Shown here: piece by piece, positions 26,979-38,350 of the stretch
Layout: each line of letters starts with the position of its first letter
Numbering within the stretch: position 1 is the first letter of the stretch
NCBI GenBank assembly: GCA_963921795.1
Contig: OY997650.1
Location: 19,453,862-19,517,861, forward strand
Direction: 5' to 3'
Source: Nannobrachium achirus
Taxonomy: Eukaryota; Chordata; Actinopteri; Myctophiformes; Myctophidae
Length of the DNA stretch: 64,000 bases
Made by a program: the position numbers and the translations under genes
The notes under the pieces: generated by a model
Database searches by the model: none
Told to the model about the DNA's origin: nothing
The model's input: only the letters and a program-made list of their open reading frames with translations

Positions 26979-27232
26979 AGGCTTGACAAATCAAAAAATG
27001 AAAACGTATCCAAAGTTCCCAGTCATGGCGCTATTCAGATAAACCAATAAATAAATGATTGTACAAATGTGCTACCCTCAGGGCAAAGAGGATCTTGCTG
27101 CCAAGACACCAATGCCAATCTAGATTTGCAGTGCACCACAAGGGGCAGTGTACAGTGGAAATCAAAACAGTGCTAGCTAGAATAAAATGATTCTAAACCT
27201 GTTGGCTAGGGCCCACTGGAGGGCCGTGACTG

Positions 27233-27273
27233 CAGGGGTTAAAGTTCTCAGTCCTGGGGACTGATTTCAGTCT
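27233..27273. repeat. Short repeat shared with 52421-52461
   Basis: CAGGGGTTAAAGTTCTCAGT plus CCTGGGGACTGATTTCAGTC: about 39 of 41 bases equal the start of the small element at 52421-52532. Probably a 5' fragment of the same mobile element. Confidence 0.75.
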
Positions 27274-27455
27274 CTCTTATTTTTTTAAAGATTAGTTTTT
27301 GGGACTTTTATGCCTTTATTTGATAGGATAGTAGACTGACAGGAAATGAAAAGAGATATGGGATGTGACACGTGGCAAAGGTCGAACCGGCGACGCCAGC
27401 AAGCATCATAGCCTATGTGGTATGCGCCTGGACCGGTAGGCCAGCGGGCACCCCA
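27274..27455 (-). mobile_element. tRNA-derived SINE, 182 bp
   Basis: Read on the minus strand: a GGGGTGCCCGCTGGCCTACC head (A-box region), CCGGTTCGAC (B box, rc of 27381-27390), a TTTCCTGTCAGTCTACTATC body, ATAAAGGCATAAAAGTCCC, then an A-rich tail. Perfect 15-bp target duplications GACTGATTTCAGTCT flank it (27259-27273 and 27456-27470). Confidence 0.9.
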
Positions 27456-27486
27456 GACTGATTTCAGTCTTTAGGATTCCATAGGG

Positions 27487-27901
27487 CAGGGTTCCCCAAT
27501 TAGTTTTCCCATCAAGGGCCGAATCATGTCTAGGGTACCGAGCCGAGGGCCACAACATTGCAGGGGGCGACGGTGGCGTTCCCGCTACTCCAGCGACAGT
27601 TTTCGTCGTTGTCGGGTGAAAATCTTGTATGTCCAAAACCGTTCGTTTTGAATTTAGCATTTTAAAAATGATTTAAACTAGTGAAAACAGTCGATCTGCT
27701 GTTTTGTGCCTTGTACGATGGCCTTGTATGATTTGCGAAAGAACGTACACATTTGGAGATACGAGATTTCCACCCGACAACGACGATATACTAATGTTGT
27801 TGCTGCTCTTATACCACCATTATTACTGGGGTTGGTGGGGGCCTGACAGTAGCCCCCCGCGGGCCGCAAATGGCCCGCGGGCCGCCTATTGGGGAACCCT
27901 G
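27487..27901. mobile_element. hAT-like element, 415 bp
   Basis: Starts CAGGGTTCCCCAATTAG and ends CTATTGGGGAACCCTG. Flanks CCATAGGG (27479-27486) and CCATAGAA (27902-27909) agree at 6 of 8. The interior contains CCCGCGGGCCGC text near the right end and a fragment of the palindromic module (GTCGATCTGCTGTTTTG, 27690-27706). Confidence 0.85.
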
Positions 27902-28279
27902 CCATAGAAGCTATTTCTGAGATCAGTGCCGATCTGCAAAAAATTAAATTAAATACGGGGCATTTGTAGCGAAGGCTGTGGTGTGAATGACAAAGTTGTC
28001 AAAACGCTATTCAAGTGATCTCCAAACTAAAAAGCAGAAATAATTTCAAGATATGAGTATTTTAATTGGCCAGACTAGCATAGAACACAACAGAACTACA
28101 GAAGATACTTCTATAAAATGAAGCATGGATTGGCACACACACATTCAGTGAAGGCAGTTCAGAACTTCAGGGAAACACCTCAAATATTGGTGTGCACTGC
28201 GCGCTTCTTGGGATTTACTTTGGCTTTAACCCCTGTGACTGTATAACAAGTGGGCCCCCAAATAATTGGCAAAACACAA

Positions 28280-28440
28280 AGACTTTTTTGTAATGCTTTT
28301 ATGCCTTTATTTATAACGTATATAGTGCAGATTGACTGGAAACAGGGTAGGAGAGATTGGGAGAGACATGCAGTAAAGCTCGTCGGGATACACAGGAGCC
28401 TAGGTGTCGGTCCCGGACCGCCCAGACCAGTGGTCCGGGC
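28280..28440 (-). mobile_element. Degenerate SINE (same tail as 27274 and 40246)
   Basis: On the minus strand it keeps a decayed head, then GCATGTCTCTCCCAATCTC, CTGTTTCCAGTCAATCTG and ATAAAGGCATAAAAGCATT. The B box is not intact. No clear target duplication. Confidence 0.5.
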
Positions 28441-28550
28441 CAAAACAGAAAAGATTTTTATGATAATATAACATTAATAGTTAAATAGTTGGTATTAAAA
28501 GTAGTAAAAGTAGTAAATAAGAACTTAACGTATACAATGTTAGTTCCATT

Positions 28551-28738
28551 CCAAGATAGCGCCGCCCATGGCTGCTGTGGTGACTACGTGTTGCGTTCTG
28601 TCGGTGTTGTTTTTGTGTTTGTCTGTTTATGTTAGGCCTATATGTGAAAAAATGATTTGAATGCAAAATTGTAGTATGCCAAAGCAAATTCCTATGTGTA
28701 TTACACAATGGTTAATAAAGTAATCTGAATCTGAATCC
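28551..28738 (+). mobile_element. LINE-like 5'-3' end fragment
   Basis: Starts CCAAGATAGCGCC and ends with CAAATTCCTATGTGTATTAC, AATAAAGTAA and the short tandem tail TCTGAATCTGAAT. That tail style is typical of fish L2/Rex-type LINEs and the SINEs that use their tails. Internally deleted; no reverse transcriptase. Confidence 0.5.
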
Positions 28739-29529
28739 ATTGGTCCAAGGCGGAACACAATCGATTGATTGGTTGATTATTAAAATAGACATGCACTGAA
28801 AATGCACACACGCCACAAACGCTTTTGATATTTTCAAGTGGACCCTGATCCAGAAAAGGTTGAGAATCACTGCTATAATGCATTTGGTTCTGGCGCGAAT
28901 GGAAGACAGGGCTGAATACATAGAAGTCAATTAAGGTGAGCAAGTGCCTCTGTTATGCTGTACAAGTTCTGAGACAGAAAACGTAACCTGTGAATTCTTG
29001 AAATTGACATGTTTCTGTAACCCTACAAAGATTACCTCTCACATTATATTATATAAACTATACATCATTATATTTGTTCCTTTTGTACAAAGTGATTCAG
29101 TAAAAAAACATTCTATGATAATTGATGTACAGTATGGGCCCTTTGTGATCTCCAGCCCACACGATTATTACAATAAAAAAGAAAATCTAGGCAATGTACC
29201 ACCATTAAAATAAGAACCTGAGCAGTAGACTATTAATATACTATTCATTTTCAGGATGTCATTAAAATGGGTCGAGAGAGGAATGCTGAATATTTTATAT
29301 TGCCAATTAATAGCTTCTTAGTGGATGGAATTCATTAGAATTAGAAGGCAGTTTTGCTTCGCTTTTTAATTCATCAGATTAGATTGTTTCAAAAGAGAGG
29401 AAATGAGTGGTTGCTGGTCTGGACAAAGGGGTAGTGTGTCTATGCATGCGTGAGAATATGTGCCATGTGTGAGTGTGTCTATGAGATATACAGTAGCAGT
29501 ACATGTGTTCTACGCTGGGCATGCTCTGT
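28739..29529. other. Intergenic; hAT tip near 28888; candidate block 29260-29400
   Basis: A reversed hAT tip (GAAAAGGTTGAGAATCACTG, ending 28872) is the only transposon trace. 29260-29400 is repeat-free with AATTAATAGC and TTTTTAATTCATCAG words. No exon. Confidence 0.4.
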
Positions 29530-29590
29530 CAGGGGTGTCGCACCAAATTCTGGGCCCTGGGTACAAGGATTCACTGCGGGGCCCCCCATG
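29530..29590 (+). mobile_element. Left tip of composite hAT family
   Basis: CAGGGGTGTCGCACC followed by AAATTCTGGGCCCTGGG, equal to the left end of 23275 and 24818. The rest of the element is missing. Confidence 0.8.
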
Positions 29591-29789
29591 AACGCATTTA
29601 GGACTTGGGTTTTATTTTTAGTTTTTTTTATCCTTAAGCAGTACTGTCTAATGAAGTATTCAATCAATTAATCAATTAATTGACAATATTCACAGAACAA
29701 AGCAATGTTCAAAGGAAAACGTCAAAAGGATAATATAAAAAGCTAAAAGCATATTTCCATTGTGGTCCCATTGAATTCCACAATGTAGA

Positions 29790-30179
29790 AATACTCTTTT
29801 CAGTATTTACTTCAGTAAAGTTTTGGCATCAAAATATAAAGTACTCATTAGGCCTACCGGTATGTCGAATGTCCCATTTCACAAGTTTCCAAAAGGTATA
29901 ATCAATTTTTGAAAATAGCAGATCTACGTGTTATATTTTCAAATAGCCGAAGCATACAGTATATAAGGGCTGAAGTGGTTAATGTATGTTTTGTAATAAT
30001 AATCAAAATCTCCAAAGTATACTTTAACTAAACTTTTTCAAATAATTGTGGTGGAGTAAAAAGTGCAATATTTGCCTCTTTTTTGTAGTGGAGTAGAAGT
30101 AAAAGTTATTGAAAATTGGAAACGTAAAGTAAGTACTTGTAACTAAGTGCTGTACTAGAGTACTTACTTTCCACCACTG
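29790..30179 (-). mobile_element. hAT-like fragment (CAGTGGTGG family) with half module
   Basis: The minus-strand tip CAGTGGTGGAAAGTAAGTAC at 30179 matches the fragment at 7775-7918. Interior AAGTAAAAGTT and GTACTTG words fit the family. A left-half palindromic module lies at 29911-29930. Confidence 0.55.
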
Positions 30180-33097
30180 GAGAGGGAGGCAGTGTGGAAC
30201 TTGATAGCACAACTAGAATCGCTTTCAATCTGTGTACTAAATTGATGGTGATGAAAATAAGACTCCTAGACACAAAAAAACACTTGTTTGCAGATTAACG
30301 TCCTGAATGGAGGCCTGTGATGGCGCTCGCTTTGTGGTTGGCCTCACGTCACATGTACTTTGGCCCTCACCTGAGCTGAGCCCCAAAAAGCAAACCTCAA
30401 ACGATCATCAAAACTGCACTGTTATAACAAATCGGGCAGAAACCTCTTATCTCCATATTTTAACCCTTTATGTCTTTTCGGACATGATTCCCTTACTTCA
30501 TCCTACTACAGTCTGAGTCTCACACTGCAGTGTTCTGCAAGCTTGTAGAACTGCTATTTTGGATTCATTTTTTGGACTTGATGAGGTTTGGATGAGGTTT
30601 GCACCCAACAGCGATGATATATAAATGCAACAAATTATATTGGACATGTTTCAACAAATGTTCATTGTGAGATATCATGCAAAAAGCAAGTAAATTCATT
30701 GCAGGTGATCATTGCAACTGCTTGCTGTTACTGTATAGTACTTCTTTTTTTTTTACGACAGTGTCACATTTAGTCTCTAATATTCTGTAGGAGAATGAAT
30801 ATATTTGTTGACTAACAGCGAGGATAAAACTCTTAAATATTCAGAATTTTTAATCTGGTTTAATATTTCCACCCGTTTTATGCAAATGACACTCTATTAG
30901 CATAATCTCATTTGAGAATACATCCTTTTAAAGTGAAAGATTATGAGCTATTTTTTTAAACACACATATAAATCAAATGGTATATTGAAATGTTAATGTT
31001 TTAAAGTCTGTGTGCAAAAAACAAGCACATTTACATATACACTTTTTTTATTTGCATTAGTGGATCCACACGCTACATGCAGAGCTACAAAACCAAGCTT
31101 TAAAACCACCACGAGGAAAAACATCCAAGAGCTTAAATATGTTACCAGGGGAAGAAAAAAAAATAAGAATCCATCTGAAGAGGCACAATAAACAACTGTA
31201 AATAGTCTCTTTGTGCGCTGTTTTACGGGTAGTACATATTTTTCCTCTTGTTTCTTCTGAGTATCGCTTTTCAGCTCGCCAATACTGTACTTGACAGGTA
31301 GAAACGTGATTTCCTAGAGAGGAGAGGAGAGGACAGCATAGAGGGGGGGAAAGGTAGGACATTACCTCCAAGGCATTTAAGTGGAAACAGGGTCTGTAAA
31401 AGCTTCGGTCGAGATATCGAGGTGGATAAAGACATAAGAAAGGACCATTATGTTGCCGGGGGGTGGGGGGGGGGACTCTATCTCTCTCCATCCCTCCATC
31501 CCTCTCCCCCTCCTCCCCTCTTTACGTCTGCCTTGAACTTGTAAGGAGTTCAGTGGGTCTGGTCTGTACCTACGGTCCAGACAGGCCTCTGGAATGCGAG
31601 TGCAGCCACTCAAGCCCGTCTGACCTGCCACCGTACCAGCTCCGTTTTCACTGGTCTAACTTACCTCTTTCGTTTACAATGGGACTTCAACTTTATCTCC
31701 CCTCGTAACACAACATTAACTGCCAAAGAGCTGGAAATGCATTATCAGCCCGCCCCAAAGCTTGGATTGCTTCCCTCATAAATAAGATCATTATACCAGT
31801 GGTAATCCCATTAAATAGATCATTTTGCAAATATCTAAATCCAATTAATAAAGTGTTTTTCAGGGGGGTGTGGGGTGGTCGGGTGGGTGTGCAGCAAACA
31901 CTGCTTTTCAGTAGGCTGACATGCTGTGACTTGGGTCCTTTGTTCATCACTGCCTTGGTAGCAAGTATGATATTAATAATCACAAACTCCAGCCTGAAGC
32001 ATACTCTAAATAAAAACAAAGACACAAGCCTTGCTTATTCTCACAAAGTAAAAGATACCTACCATAGTTACACAGTAAAACCATCAGTGCTCAGTTAATT
32101 CAGTGTGTACAAATGGATAAATTAACATCATCAATAAAAAATATACATAGTCATTCTTGCCCGATAGATTTTGTTTTACTCTGTTATAGTATTCAAATTC
32201 CTTCCATACCTTTCTCAGTGGAGTTCATTGTGTGTTCTCAAAGAATGACCTTATTCTATAATCCTATGAAAACTCTCGGCAAGACTGGACCGCATGTGAC
32301 CTAAAAATCATTTTAATGGTGGCCAGATGGGTTGACAAATTAGCCATTTATGGAATTAATCGTAATAGTTTCTAAATCATTACCAAGACTCATCCATGGA
32401 ATGCCCTTCGCGTGCCCTTTAACTTCTGAGTGTCTTACTGTTCACTGAAACTGTGTCACGTTCCCAAGACCATTAGCCAGAATATTAGAAGGAGAGCAAA
32501 CTCTTTTAGTAATTAATAGCTCCTGCATAAACTAACCTTCTGTGAACACAGATGCATTAGAATCCTAAATCCAAGCACCCCCACCCCCCACTCCCCACCC
32601 CCGGAGTGCTTGTGTTTGTTCCACTAAACTAATAAAGTGTATAATCCGATGAAGGATCATATCCTATGCTTTGATCGTGCCTGAAGTGGTTGTTTCACCT
32701 TTGTGGAAAGTGCGTATACCATGGTAAGAATGTTTCCGTATCTTTTCATGGTTTTTAATTGCCATCTGAAGCTGTTAGGAAAACACTGTTGTGGTTAAAT
32801 GAATTAGAAAAACAGCGCCCCTGGGTGATGTTAACCACATTCTATCCTCTCACCCAAAGCAGATGAAGTCGACGAGCCAGTGAATCATCTACATGTGATT
32901 TGTTTTGAATGTTGTTGGTACTCGACATGGGAAGACCACGACTCTAGTCCCTTTGGCATCAGTTGTTCAGTGGCCTGATAATACCTGATTTAGACTTAGT
33001 TTGGCACGCTGCGATGCGTTGTGACCCGATTAATTATTGGCTAATTTCGTCATGCGACACGAATGCTTGCAAATATTATGAAATCCAAATGCATGTA
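30180..33097. other. Intergenic, mostly unique, no gene seen
   Basis: About 2.9 kb with a half palindromic module (30492-30560, CAAGCTTGTAGAACTGCTAT), a G-run at 31459-31473, C-rich runs at 32577-32602 and a decayed module-like stretch at 32988-33070. The 144-codon minus frame at 31057-31491 has no recognisable domain. 32300-32560 is another repeat-free candidate regulatory stretch. Confidence 0.4.
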
Positions 33098-35392
33098 TAT
33101 GGGTCAGTGACGTGACGCCCCAAAAAATGTGTTTTTAAAAAAACTTTAAATTGCAGGCATAAAAGTTATTTACTTTTGTTCTACTCACTCTCAACCTTAT
33201 GGAAATACATTTTGTTTTTAGATATTTTATTGGAATCAGACTTTATTCAGCAGTTTGTTGTACTTGTGCCTAAAATCGTCATATGGTGTGACATGAAAAT
33301 AATTGTTCATAAAATGAAAATGGAGTACATCTTTCTTAAGTTACTCACTTTATCAAAGTCCTTTATCATAACTAACCAGTGATCCACTATAGTTTTTTGA
33401 AAATTAATTATATCTGTATATTTTTTTCATAATCGACACTCTGTGTGAGGCCCATGTTCATGATCTTACAACATATTTTAAATGTATTCTGTCAAAACTT
33501 TCTCTAAAATTACACAAATATTTGTGACTCTTCCTGATAATATTCTCTATGTAATCCATAAATTTTTTTTTGGTTTAATCATTAATAAAGGTATGATTTC
33601 TCACTATTTGGAATGTCACACCAAATGATTTAGTGTCACACCGTATGATCATATCTTCATGTGTCAAAGCAAACTGTGTTTTAACCTACCTATTAGTGAG
33701 TACTGAACTTTACTGATTGATTAAACAATTACTCAGGATAACATGGCCTTAATATTTCTGAACAGGATATTATTGTAGGGCTTTAACATGGGATAAGAAA
33801 GAATTGTAGTAGTAGATGGATGATGAGGATGTGCACAGGAATGCTACGCACACCTAAGTCTTCTGCCGGCCCACGGCAGAAGGATCCTAAAGGGACAATA
33901 AGGCGCATAGCCACACTTGGAGCCAAGGCATTGAAGGCAACATTTTATTAACACCAATTAGTGGAAACAGAACTCAGCATTCAGGTAAATTGCTTTTTTC
34001 CGAAGTCTCCTGAACTTGAACACAGCATTTTGTGTTGAACAAATGTAATTAGGAATCATGACATTACACCACATCTCCACTAGCTAAAGAGTGCTGGGTT
34101 GCGCAAAAAGTATTAGATCAGATTAGATTATACATTTAGACTGTATTGTACATCAGCCAGTCGTATTTGGTGAGGGTAGCAAACCGGCTGCCTTGTTGCG
34201 GTTCTGCTATGCCACAGACAACCTCCTGCTCTTCGTAGAAAATGCAGTCTCGCCCCTTTGGCTCCTCTCTCCTTGCTGGGTCATTGTTTAGTTTCTCCCT
34301 GTACTTTCTCGTTCTCTCAGCACTTGTCATTTTCCAGCTGACAAAAGAAAATGGAATGTATAGTTTAAGACAAAGAGAAAATATTGTTTAGATTGAAACA
34401 ATATGTTAAGGTTTCTGTGAAGGGGTTTCTGCTCTGTCTGATGAATTTGAAGTATCACTGAATGAAGCTAAATTACATTTTATGTAAAAATGTTTAAAAC
34501 AAATGTTTAAATGTACAAAAGAAACATGGAACTTTGTTATTTGTTGTTATATCTGTAGTTAAATACAGTATAAATCATATGGTGTGACAGTCAAGTCATA
34601 TGGTGTGACAAGCAGACATGTCACACCATATGATTAAGTGTCACACCATATTACTGTTTTCTCCATTTAGGTTTACCTTGAGGCTACTATGTACACATTA
34701 GCATGCTAACAGCATGCTAGCTATAACAAAGCAGCCTAGATCTACATGGAAATATGACCAAAACTTCAAATAACTTAAGCTTTTTTTAAAGAAAAGGTGT
34801 CACACCAAAAGACATCCAGAATGGTGAGTTTGTCAACGTTTCAACAAGATGGCATTTCATGAAAATGTTAAAATCATAACTCACCTCAGACACCTGTCTT
34901 GCAGTTGTGCTGGGAGTGCTGAATAGCCTTACAGAAGAAGGACCTCTCTAGCCAATAGGTGTCCAAATAATTGCCTGTTTAATTTTTCCAAACTAGTGTC
35001 ACACCAAATGATTTTGGGTTGGGGGACAAAATGTTTTTGATCAGAAATGACTGAAAACATTATGCTTTGACTTTGAAAAGATATAGGCTCAAAATAGACT
35101 TTTTTTTTAGCCTAAATTCATTTTCAAATGATTTTTAGCAATTCTTTTTCTTAGTTTTATTCAAGTTCCCACTTTGAGAAACAAGGTCAGGACAGTCACA
35201 CCATATGAGTTTTGCCATGTTTGGTTGAAGATTCTGAAGAAATGAGGAATGAAATGTTTTAATCTTGAGTAAGTTCACATAAAGCTTAATGTCCTGCACA
35301 ATATTCAGAAGGTTTTTGACAAATATATTTTTTATTTATACATGTTTGACACCGAGGACAGCGAAAACGTTACGTCACGTCACCCACCCATA
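33098..35392. mobile_element. Transposon-like element with 20-bp TIRs and motif array
   Basis: Left end TATGGGTCAGTGACGTGACG (33098-33117); the right end (35373-35392) reads TATGGGTGGGTGACGTGACG inverted, 18 of 20. Outermost TA may be the target duplication. Between the ends, the 15-mer TGTCACACCATATGA (or a one- to three-base variant) occurs ten times in both orientations, as expected of subterminal transposase-binding sites. A degenerate basic minus frame lies at 34136-34330. No named superfamily is assigned. Confidence 0.65.
34136..34330 (-). pseudogene. Possible transposon protein N-terminal remnant
   Basis: A 64-codon frame beginning MTSAERTRKYREKLNNDPAR, followed by acidic and basic residues, then uninformative sequence. 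An N-terminus of this basic S-x-E-R-x-R-K-Y-R-E-K-L style recurs in proteins of some fish DNA transposons, from memory and unchecked. Its position inside the inverted-repeat element supports a decayed first exon. No catalytic domain is visible. Confidence 0.3.
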
Positions 35393-35481
35393 TGTATAAT
35401 CTATGCATTGTGATTTTGAAAGAGAAAGACTTTACACCACACTGGCTCGCCAGATTGTGTTCGAAGACACACTGCACTGCA

Positions 35482-35498
35482 ACACAGCACTGCAGCAG
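35482..35498. repeat. 17-bp direct repeat flanking a hAT element (left)
   Basis: ACACAGCACTGCAGCAG, repeated exactly at 36002-36018 on the other side of the element at 35499-36000. Longer than the expected 8-bp hAT duplication. Confidence 0.9.
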
Positions 35499-36000
35499 TA
35501 GGGATGGGACGATATGAAAATGTCATATCACGATTTACGATATTATCGCGATAAGGCTTCTTTGTATTGACGCGCATTCATACCGGAAGTGCTCGTTCAT
35601 GAATTGGAGCCCCAGCGCGTCCATGAACACAAACTATGGCGCAAAACTCGTCACATAGGCCCCACTACGTCACGGTTTTACTACCCGGAAGAAGGGGTGA
35701 AAACGCCTCATGCGCTGGGTGAGCAACTCAATGCAAGTGGACGGGCGGGGATATCTGGTGTCCTCTCTATTCTTCTTATAACTCTATGGTTGTGAGCTTG
35801 CAGATCGGCTATGTTTGGCAAAGAGCTTTGAAGTATTTTTTACCAATAGAGGGTTTAAGTGCAGCTCGCCAAATAAAAGGTGTATTGATCCCAGTGCATG
35901 ACGGAGGACGATATCACGATAAATTAAATCTCCACGATACGATTATCTTGAGTGTTTTTCATCACGATAATCGATGACGGCGATTATCGTCCCATCCCTA
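35499..36000. mobile_element. hAT-like element (TAGGGATGGGACGAT family), 502 bp
   Basis: Starts TAGGGATGGGACGATATG and ends ATTATCGTCCCATCCCTA. Subterminal ATCACGATA/TATCGTG words are mirrored. It carries a right-half palindromic module (TTGTGAGCTTGCAGATCGGC, 35790-35809). A second family member lies at 37135-37554. Confidence 0.88.
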
Positions 36001-36018
36001 CACACAGCACTGCAGCAG

Positions 36019-36147
36019 ACATCTACCCAACATCCTAATTAGAAGTATCACTTCTGGTAATAATTCTTTTCATCTGATGTCTGTCTGTAAAGTGGGCAGG
36101 CTGCTTTTAACTGTCTAATCTGTCAGGGGTTTTTCTTCACCAGTGGG

Positions 36148-36184
<37 letters not shown>

Positions 36185-36676
36185 AAGGGGGAGTAAGAGA
36201 TGCGGTCGAGATTGAGGTCGCGTCCCCCCCTCCTTCTTGCGGGGTCAAACTCGAGGGGTTAATACCTGGTGTCCAACACAGCACATAAACTCCGCTGAGC
36301 TCATCACACTAATTAAACAGACACACATCCTCTCAGAGCTCCAATGGCCAATCGCTGCCAGCTAAAAAAGCAGTCCATTCATGGCGGTTGGCAGGGTGTG
36401 CGCGTGGGGTGGGCTGGGGAAATGCTACCTGCCCTTCCTCGGTTTGATTAATGTGAAGAACAATGGCGCTCTTGTGGCCCGTCAGCCCCACTCCACTTGG
36501 TTCTGGTTCAGCGCTCCAGGAGAGGGGACTGCATGTTCCAGCCTCATACCCATGGGCTACGGCTAGCCACCACCGAGCTACCTCCACAAGCACTTCTCAG
36601 CTCCTCTTCTCCTCTTCTCACGAGTCCCATCTTCTGTTTGGGAGGTTCATCGTTTCAAATGTAGACTGGTATATAG
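36019..36676. other. Intergenic with short (GA)n
   Basis: GA tract at 36151-36182. The rest is unique and GC-richer than average, with no exon recognised. Confidence 0.4.
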
Positions 36677-37129
36677 CAGGGGTCTTCAACGTTTTCAGGC
36701 CAAGGACCTCTTAGCTGAGAGGGAGATAAAGCGGGGACCCCCACTACATATTGTACAAAATTGTGTTGCAGATTGTTATTGACTTGTTTGACAGCATTGT
36801 CAAATTCGTGTTCATGTGTGTTTTACTTTTTTTTAGATATTTAACCACTTAAATCATTGACACTTGGTAAATTTGACCTTTCACTCTGTACTTGGTCTGC
36901 TCTTTTTTCTTTTTACCTCTACACCAAACCTGCTTGCCAAAAATAGCCGATCGAGGCGTTGAGAGCTTGTAGATCTGCTATTTTTGGCCAAAGTTCTCCT
37001 CAGAATAGGGATGCGAGGGTTCAAGTTGTTCATTTAAAATAATTATCCTATCACACAAATATTTGGCGGCCCCCTGTAGTAACTCTGAGGACCCCCAAGG
37101 GGTCCCGGACCCCCTATTGAAGACCCCTG
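36677..37129. mobile_element. hAT-like element, 453 bp, with palindromic module
   Basis: Starts CAGGGGTCTTCAACGTTTTC and ends CCCTATTGAAGACCCCTG. Interior ends carry GGACC/GACCCCC text. The flanks GTATATAG and TGTTATAG match only partly. A palindromic module with the CCAAAAATAGCCGATC arm sits at 36935-36989. The right edge abuts the next element within 6 bp. Confidence 0.85.
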
Positions 37130-37134
37130 TGTTA

Positions 37135-37554
37135 TAGGGACGGGACGATAATTGCTATTATCGTTTATCGTGATGAAAAACACAAAAATATTAGCGTGGA
37201 GATGTAAATCTATCGTGAAATTGTCCTCCGTCATGCACTGGGATCAATTCAACTTTTATTTGCCGAACAGTATATCTGGTACCATTTAAACCCTCTATAA
37301 TTGGTATACGGACCTGTAAATAACATACTTTATACTTTTTTCACAATCTACCAAATCTCTTTGCCAAAAAATAGCCGATCTACAAGTTCACAATGCGTCG
37401 TATTGCGACGCGTTGTGAGCTTGTAGATCGGCAAATGTTACGCCCCAGGATAATGGATGTTGGGGATGTTTTCATTATTGCGATAATACCGTAAATCGCA
37501 ATTTCTTTGGTCACAATAGTCGTGACATGAAATGTTCATATCGTCCCATCCCTA
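37135..37554. mobile_element. hAT-like element (same family as 35499), 420 bp
   Basis: Starts TAGGGACGGGACGATAATTG and ends CATATCGTCCCATCCCTA. The interior has a complete palindromic module at 37374-37432 (GCCGATCTACAAG to CTTGTAGATCGGC). Its 3' flank GGCTGGTA resembles GACTGGTA at about 36664-36671, before the neighbouring element, which suggests that the neighbour inserted next to or at its left end. Confidence 0.85.
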
Positions 37555-38342
37555 GGCTGGTACCTTCAAGAGCACGTCCTTAACTGTGGCCAGTGTCACA
37601 ATGACATGACAATGACAAGATTACCAAGGTTACAAATAAGGCACTGATACATACAGTTTGATAGAACAACATATCCAACATCCAGAATATGTTTGAATAT
37701 GCTCTAAAATATTTTAATAGTTTTATTTAATTAGTTAGGGTTCATTATTTGTGATTATATGCGAACAGCTTAAGACCGGACACACTGCTAGATAAATCTC
37801 TCTTTTTACATGTTTATCATGTTTTTTACCACTGTATATTCTTTTGCATGGACATGATCTACGTTTTTTATTTTTTATCTAACTGGTTTGACCATTCCTG
37901 CTTCTTGCTCTTGGCGGGTTGAGTAAATGACAGCTAGCAATTACCTCCGAGGGATAAAGACGTCAACGTCATTCCTCAGAGGGACTGACAGCATAATGTT
38001 ATGTGTGTCAAAACTTTGGAGACATAATTAATTGCAGCACTCCCTCAACTCACAAAGACTTGTTAGAGCCCTCTACCTACACTAGTGCGAGTTGCTTTAC
38101 TGCTTTGGTTGTATGGAAACAGCGAGACAAATTGAGCCACCTGCGCGCCCACCTTAAGAAGTTGACAACTCATCTGACTTGCAAATTGAGTGTTTTCCCC
38201 CCGAGAAATGTGGTCCGCAGAGGCCAGCCATGTTCTGGACAAACTCGGCTTGATGGGCCCTCGTGCAACGAGCTATCTGACACTCTGAAAACAGTGGAGA
38301 CATTCTGTGTTACTGTAGGGTGGAAAAAGAGCAGGCGAAGTC
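37555..38342. other. Intergenic, no gene seen
   Basis: Unique DNA. A 214-codon plus frame starts at 38003 and runs into the transposon at 38351; it has no recognisable domain and is rejected as a gene. Confidence 0.4.
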
Positions 38343-38350
38343 CCAATGAT

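Noticed and set aside
33098..35392. CRISPR-like array because of the repeated 15-mer
   Set aside because: Spacing is irregular, orientation is mixed, and the DNA is vertebrate; a transposon explanation fits.
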